This document shows, piece by piece, positions 57,821-64,000 of a stretch of DNA of 64,000 nucleotides (the stretch's first letter is position 1; every line of letters starts with the position of its first letter). The DNA comes from Pinus tabuliformis. Its lineage: Eukaryota; Streptophyta; Pinopsida; Pinales; Pinaceae. The notes under the pieces were generated by a model. It did not search any database and was not told where the DNA came from. It was given only the letters and a program-made list of their open reading frames with translations. A program made the translations under genes and the position numbers. The stretch is taken from NCBI GenBank assembly GCA_031772625.1, contig CM062813.1, positions 767,188,720 through 767,252,719 of the forward strand, written 5' to 3'.

Positions 57821-60250
57821 CAGTGGTTAAGATTTTGATATTGAACTGGCTAAGATTTTTCTTCCTTCTATGAAATTGTGTGTTCTACAATGCTTCTTTT
57901 CCATTCACTATGTATAGCATATAAAGTGTGTCTAATGGAGTAGGAAGATTGGAAAGTCTTGTGATCCTTGAACTATGTTACAAGGCAGAAACCCAATGGG
58001 GTAGGGTAGGTGCATCTCCACAAAGGGGTCACAAATACCAAAGTCGGGATTGGCTAGTGCCTTAAGCTAGAAAATTTCCTTTACCCTTGTATTAACAGTG
58101 AATCCGGAGAGGATTCTAATATTATCTTTATAAGATTTATATCTGTTAAAATTGATGAATAAAATTCATGAGACATGAGCTAGGATGTCCTTGTAAGGTG
58201 GTTGTTGATTATTGGAAGCTATGATGGCCATTCTGTCAGGCTAGGTGGTCGCACTCCCTTGATCTTGAGCACGATTGTGATCAAGATGGAAGACTTCATA
58301 GTCTAGATTGATTTTTTAGCAGTGATAATTAGTGGGCTCATTCACAAAAGCTTCTATTTCACTAATCCTTTTTATAGAGTTGTCAGATTCAATTTCCAGA
58401 GGTTTTAATTACACTATAGAGTTGAGTTCTGAGAGAGTTGTGATTCACAGTGTTAAGTATAGCAGCTATGACACTTGAATGAAGACAAGCATAGTAGATG
58501 TATTAGACTTTGTTATAAGCTTACCTGCATATTATAAGGGACTTGGTTGGATTTTTTATAATTTTATAAACAAGTTCCATGTCATGGAAATGTGAAAAAA
58601 AACAGTGATATTTCCATAATGTAGCTCTTGTCATATATGGTTGTATACTTTTTCAAAAAATTCTCTAAGAGTTCACAATGCTAAGATTCACTAGGACCTT
58701 ACAAAGTTTTATTATTTAGTGAAAGACTCGCCAAGGTCTTACAAGATTTTATAATTAAGTAAAAGATTCGCCATGCCTGGTGAGAGATTCGCTAAAAAAT
58801 TATATATACATATTATATTATTGATAAAATCGCCTTCCATTTTTCCTATATACCATGGAGGTTCACCCATTTATTATACATATAAATTTAGGGGGGTTCT
58901 TAAAATTTTCCCTGTTCTGGGGGTTCTCCAAAGATATCTTTACCAGTATTTGGTCTAGCTTCTTACAAGTTGAAGGGGATAGTGTGGAGTACTAATGGCA
59001 ACTGTGAACGATAGCAGGTTAACTCTTTGTTTCAGTCAGCTGATCAATGGTTGAAATTACATCAGGTGAAACATCCAGATTATGATTTTTTCCTTTCACA
59101 TGGTTCTTCATATGGAGGATGAACTAGGAACATCCACAACACTGGGGTTTTTGTTGAAACGAAAGAATCAGTTGGGTTATGAATGGATTTTTTTTATTAT
59201 AGCCATTAGTAAGGCAAAATACCAGGAGTGAGTGGAGTGTGTCAACAAGCAAGTTGAGGGTTGTTCACAATTCTTCGTCTATGATCTCCTTAATATAGTC
59301 AAAAGATAAAAATATAAACATTCTCAAAAAGTTCTGCAATAGAAAATGAAAAAATGCGAGTCAAAACTCGTACCAAAAGGGTATATTTAAGAGAGAATGG
59401 GTTTTTGGGTAAACCTTTGGCTTGTCTGCTGTAAGAGAAAATTGATGGAAAAAAAAAGTGGAAAGAAAAGAAGAATTGCCATTTGTTAAATAGGAGGAAG
59501 AGGAAATGCTGAAGGAGATGAAGTGTCCTGCATTCCAAACTCTATGTTAGCACGACAATGCCATAAACCGTTGCAGGTTGAATTTTAAGTCGTGCATTTT
59601 TTTCTCTTCTTTTGATTTCAATTCAGGTACGCTCGTTCTCTAGGACGAAAGTTCATGGATGTGGTTGTAGATGACTACCATCCAATGTAGACTGCCTGAG
59701 TAGATATTTAATTTAAATCCAAACTTTTGAAATGAAGACACTGATTTGTGATGGTGGGCTGACAATGGATATTGTCTAGAGTGGTTTCTGAAAAGCTGTG
59801 TGCCCAGTGGTGGCAATTGCTATTACTGTGAGAGCATTCGTTAGCTTTTGAGTAATTGTTGAGAGCATTTGAGTATTTTCTCCAAGGGATTTTCGCTACA
59901 TTAAAACAAATTGTGGCTAGTGTAGGATCAACTTTTGTCCTATCAGGTTATCTTTGGAGTTGACGGATTAAGAAAATAAGAAGAAAATGAAAAGAAAACC
60001 TTTGATTTTGAGTAAATATTAAGATATTTTGTGTCAAATTTCTTACAATGGTTGATGAATGATTTGATTTTCTTCAACGTGATTAGAAAAGTAGTTATCA
60101 ATATTTTCCCAAATCAAAGCATGACGTTAGTTGTCTAATTATTTTTTCAAAATTTCCAGTAGTTAATTATTGGGGATGACTAAGTTGCAGAGAGAGCTTT
60201 ATGTCAATCATATGATTGTTATTGTGTTATACATGAAGGTGGGAGAAAAA
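57821..60250. other. No gene supported
   Basis: Short repeats such as GATTCGCCA/GACTCGCCA with AAGGTCTTACAA near 58680-58780. A short stretch near 59625-59690 between a CAG and a stop resembles an exon but is unassignable. Confidence 0.4.
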
Positions 60251-60251
60251 G

Positions 60252-60651
60252 AAAAGTAAAAGATCAAAATTATGAGAATTTAGCATGAGCATTATTTTCA
60301 TTTTTTTGAGTTGTATGATCAACTATTGTTAGGTGAGTGTTCTCATAGTTGACTGTAAAGATGGTTAAAGTACTGGGCTTAGTGGCTTGCTATGTTTATA
60401 TTGCTTTGATATATATTTGAAATTATTCGGTGTTGTTCATTTTTCATACTTTGGACATACCTTGGGCGGATATATATTTTCATTCAAGGAAATGTTTAGG
60501 AAAAGTATTATGTCGCTGGAGTTGTGAATTGAGATTTTAAGAAGTTTCTTGGGGCTATTGTGGATATAATAAATTATACTGATAGTTTGGAATGTGCAGG
60601 AATTTTTCTTTAGAAACATAGAATAGATGTGGTATCTCCAACCCAGAGTGA
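60252..60651 (+). repeat. Direct repeat, copy 1 (about 400 bp)
   Basis: Repeated at 61030-61411: both run from AAAAGTAAAAGAT through GAGTTGTATGATCAACTATT to GGTATCTCCAACCCAGAGTG. Confidence 0.88.
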
Positions 60652-61029
60652 TGCCCGTGGATTCTCGATCTATAACCAATTTCATGCTTTCTCATCTCAG
60701 GAATACCGTAGGCATAGAGTAGGTGGAACTTTCTAATTGGGTATGTAATTACATTTTAATTAAACCGTGGTCACCCCTCTTGGCATGATCTGGTTCTTCT
60801 TTCACTGGATGATCACATTGTCACTATCAAAGTGGCAGTGTTAAATCAAGACTTTCTGTTCTAAAGATCACCTTCGTTGTCCATGGCTAGATGCCATGTG
60901 CATGACGGTGTCGCCCAGTGTAAAGACCCCTATAACCCTCTGGACTATGCATCAAATAAACTTGTGACCAATCTTACAAGTTAATGATTATGAAACTTGC
61001 ATTTGTCCTATTCTGGGGAGTTTTTAACA

Positions 61030-61411
61030 AAAAGTAAAAGATAAAAATTATGAGAATTTAGCATGAACATTATTTTCATTTTTTTGAGTTGTATGATCAA
61101 CTATTGTTAGGTTAGTGTTCTCATAGTTGACTGTAAAGATGGCTAAAGTAGTGGGCCTAGTGGCTTGATATATATTTGAAACTATTCAGTGCTATTCATT
61201 TGTCATTCTTTGGACATACCTTGGGAGGATGTATCTTTTCATTCAAGGAAATGTTTAGGAAAAGTATTATGTTGTTGGAGTTGTGAATTGAGATTTTAAG
61301 AAGTTGCTTGGGGCTATTGTGAATATAATAAATTATACTGATAGTGTGGAATGTGCAGGAATTTTGCTTTAGGAACATCGAATAGAGGTAGCGGTATCTC
61401 CAACCCAGAGT
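61030..61411 (+). repeat. Direct repeat, copy 2
   Basis: Matches 60252-60651 with small deletions. Its end (GTATCTCCAACCCAGAGTGA then TTATGAGAATATATT) is itself duplicated at about 61462-61496. Confidence 0.88.
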
Positions 61412-61504
61412 GATTATGAGAATATATTGTTGATTGATTTCTTGCTGTCAAATTATGGCAGTATCTCCAACCCAAAGTTATTATGAGAATATATTCATGT
61501 TTCA

Positions 61505-62108
61505 ATACTTTACTTTGTGTATCTTTATATATGTGCTAGAGCTGTAATGGAATGGTAGAAACTAAAAATAATAATTTGCATAATTTTGATTAAGGATTTA
61601 TTTCACTTTGGGCAATTTATTGACTAGGTTTAGTTTGAATGATTGAATTATTATAATATTTATTATTTTGAACCAAAATACAATTCTTTCAATTTAACAT
61701 TTTTATCGGCCTCTATTTGCACCTTTTGGGGCAATTGCTAGTGTTATGTAGTTGCCTTTGACTGTATATGATTAAGTTTGTGCAATTAGATTCTGTGTAT
61801 GCGATCAGTATGAAACGAAACAAAGTTAAGCCAATAGTTTGTTTTTCGTTTTGTGTTAATAAATGTTTTTATCGAATTTTATTATAACCAAAATGATTTA
61901 TTAATTAAATAATATATTTTCGATTTAAGTAGATATTTAATAAATAATCAAATGACTTATTAATTAATTAATATATTTTTAATTTAAGTAAATATTTAAT
62001 ATTTAATTTATATAGATGTACTAATTATTAATTTGTTTGATTAGATAGATTAATCAATTATTAATTATTAGATTGTTACTGGAATAAAATTACTGTTTTT
62101 TTTCTATA
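61505..62108. other. AT-rich DNA, no gene seen
   Basis: Contains repeats of AATTTAAGTA(A/G)ATATTTAAT near 61922 and 61980. Confidence 0.45.
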
Positions 62109-62450
62109 TTCTAGAAATAAGTTCATGTAAAATTTGAATAATAAATTAATAAGGGGTTGTGTGATAGAGTTAGGTGTTGTTTGACTAGTAGTTTAATAAG
62201 ATTATTGCTTATTATAAATTCATTGAATTTGCATTTGGAATGACGTCATCCAAAATTATTAGATTCTAGAAATAAGCTCATCTAAAATTTGAGTAATAGA
62301 TTGGTAAGGGGTTGTTTGATAAAGTTAGGTGTTGTTTGACTAGTAGTTTAATAAGATTATTGCTTGTTATAAATTCATTGAATTTGCAATTGGAATGAGG
62401 TCATCCAAAATTATTAGATTGTTTGACTTTTAGTTTAATAAATTTGTTGT
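62109..62450. repeat. Two and a half 155-bp tandem repeats
   Basis: ATTCTAGAAATAAG at 62109 and 62264 starts two full units that include GGTGTTGTTTGACTAGTAGT. A third partial unit follows at about 62417. Confidence 0.88.
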
Positions 62451-63250
62451 TTATTACAAATTTATTAAATTGAAGGATTGGAATAAAAAGTTAGTTAAAG
62501 TTGATTTTGTAATTTTATTTTATTATTAGAAAATTTGTAATAAAAATTCAAGTAAAATTATTAAACTATTTCAAATAATATAAATTAAATGGTGAATGAA
62601 TCTCCATAAAAATATATGTGATTTGATCCCAAATATTTTTGGTATAAATTATGAATAAAGAAGCCTGCATTCTTTGATTTTATCTTGACACACAAAGGAA
62701 ATGGCCAACAAAGTTAGTTCGCGATTAAGGATTTCGAAAAATATAGCTGATCTAACGTTTCTCAAGAGATGTAGAGATTAGCCATTGCATCTCTACTATA
62801 TATATCAGTTTTCTATTTCAGCGATCCATTTATGTCTTGATGATTAAACCACAATGTCTCTATTATATATATTAATCCTCTATTTCAACTATCCATGTAT
62901 ATCCTAAAAATTAATTATTATAAATTATAATTAATCTAATAATTTTATCACAATTAAATAATAAAAATAAACCTTTATAAAAAATTTAATTAAAATTCTT
63001 TAATTTATAATCAAAACAAATTGAAATAAAATTACTAAAAAGTTTTAACTATTTCAAAACCATTTTAACTTTTTCCCACTAAACAAAATTATTAAACTAA
63101 ATCTATTATCAAACTAAATCTATTATCAGAATAAACTCAAATAAATAATTTTAGCTAAAGCAGTTTTGTCTTTTAGTCTGAGACTAGTAGGTGTAATTCA
63201 TAATCTATCATTTTTAAAAGTGACTTTGAATTGAAAATTGAGTGGATATG
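62451..63250. other. AT-rich promoter-proximal DNA
   Basis: Very AT-rich with CTCTACTATATATATCAG (62789) and CTCTATTATATATATTAA (62856) as TATA-like pairs. No open frame. Confidence 0.4.
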
Positions 63251-63442
63251 TGTTTGCCAAGCAGGTATGTGGATAAGGGCTCTCTAACTGCATTGTTCTT
63301 ACTGTGCACAACACAATAACTTTTTTAGAATTGGCGGTATGCTCTGTGGAGAACATCTGTGCAGGCTCTCCACTGTTCGATGACGATCAGAGTTGTAACG
63401 AAGATGTATTTCCATGGAAGGGATTCTGCACGGTCTCGCTGG

Positions 63443-64000
63443 ATGGGCCAAAGTATTACGCTATTCTACTTAATTATTCTTCTTCCAACGTTCATCAATA
63501 TTACACTTCATGGACAGATTTGCAACGGAACCACAACTAAATGCGGCGGCGGTAACTATACAGAAGGCAGTACGTTTGAGAAAAATCTGAACATAGTTTT
63601 CCATCGTCTTGCTGAAGGGGGCAACAAAACTGGGTTTAATATATCTGTGTATGGCCAAAGTCCTAACAGAATATATGGCCTCCTCCAATGCAGGGAAGAC
63701 ATGACAGCCGACCAGTGCTTCAGTTGTTGGCAATTTGCAACCACTAACATTCGACAAGACTGTGGGACTGCCGTTAGCGGTAGTATCTGGCCTTTTCAGT
63801 GCTTCTTACGCTATGGAAACTATAATTTCATCGGACAACTGGATACAGATTTGGGGTCTAATTACGTTGAGGCCTTCGGAAACTCGGTTGTGTTTGTCCC
63901 GCCTGACTTTGAAGGTACTGCACAGAATCTGTTAGAGAAATTGTCAATTGAAGCAGCAAGCGAAACGAAACGCTCTGCTTTGTCTACAGCTCTGGATTCG
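63443..64000 (+). CDS. DUF26 (Gnk2-type) secreted protein or cysteine-rich receptor kinase, 3' end cut by window
   Basis: The ATG at 63443 starts MGQSITLFYLIILLPTFINI, a good signal peptide, and the frame is open to the window edge (186 codons so far). The mature part has CNGTTTKCGGGNYTEGSTFE, then the hallmark Cx8Cx2C motif CREDMTADQCFSC (about residues 91-103), then WPFQCFLRYGNYNF: one DUF26 domain. Residues after about 145 (FEGTAQNLLEKLSIEAASET) are the usual linker to a second DUF26. Such proteins are either extracellular ginkbilobin-like lectin/antifungal proteins or receptor-like kinases with an intracellular kinase; which one lies beyond the window. Several NxT/NxS glycosylation sites fit secretion. 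The start is chosen because it gives the signal peptide; the longer frame at 63304 is out of register. Confidence 0.85.
   Translation, partial: MGQSITLFYLIILLPTFINITLHGQICNGTTTKCGGGNYTEGSTFEKNLNIVFHRLAEGGNKTGFNISVYGQSPNRIYGLLQCREDMTADQCFSCWQFATTNIRQDCGTAVSGSIWPFQCFLRYGNYNFIGQLDTDLGSNYVEAFGNSVVFVPPDFEGTAQNLLEKLSIEAASETKRSALSTALDS

Overview
The window reads as plant nuclear DNA: intron-bearing plant gene families (R2R3-MYB, F-box, 2-oxoglutarate dioxygenase, DUF789, NLR, PPR, DUF26) sit as islands in AT-rich DNA filled with LTR retrotransposons, LINEs, foldback elements and tandem repeats. The repeat load, the high proportion of gene relics and the ginkbilobin-like DUF26 gene suggest a large-genome seed plant, most likely a gymnosperm; that is inference, not proof. 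No tRNA, rRNA, CRISPR array or bacterial-type operon was seen.

Layout. 1-3447 and 25384-28730 are two arms of a large inverted duplication about 22 kb apart. Each arm carries a MYB gene, a tail-to-tail F-box gene, an AT-rich tract and the 3' end of one LTR element. The left arm has the intact MYB and a broken F-box gene; the right arm has the reverse. Between the arms lie an ORF1-only LINE with perfect 13-bp target-site duplications and an in-frame ubiquitin-like domain (4218-6652); a 3.9-kb array of 18-bp monomers with long perfect palindromes in a 1.4-1.5 kb higher-order period (9134-12990); a copia-like fossil on the minus strand (14201-15685) beside a LINE ORF2 fragment; a long-LTR non-autonomous element with a coiled-coil ORF (16426-20650); and a small-LTR element (21665-25853) holding an antisense PPR gene relic.

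28731-30520 holds nested foldback elements, one a 186-bp Mutator-type MITE with a 9-bp target-site duplication, and a decayed 2-oxoglutarate dioxygenase gene. 30.5-41.7 kb is AT-rich with LINE endonuclease and DNA-transposase relics and small tandem duplications. 41752-47117 is a further LTR element with equal 1259-bp LTRs and a third partial LTR. 48.2-57.8 kb holds a decayed DUF789 gene, a run of four 28-nt dyads with one compensated base-pair change, and an NLR leucine-rich-repeat relic. The last 560 bases begin a DUF26 secreted or receptor-kinase gene that runs off the window.

Only the left MYB gene, the right F-box gene and the DUF26 gene look able to make host proteins. They do not form an obvious pathway; the window is best read as a record of transposition, duplication and gene decay around a few surviving genes. 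All percentages, alignments and periods were counted by eye.
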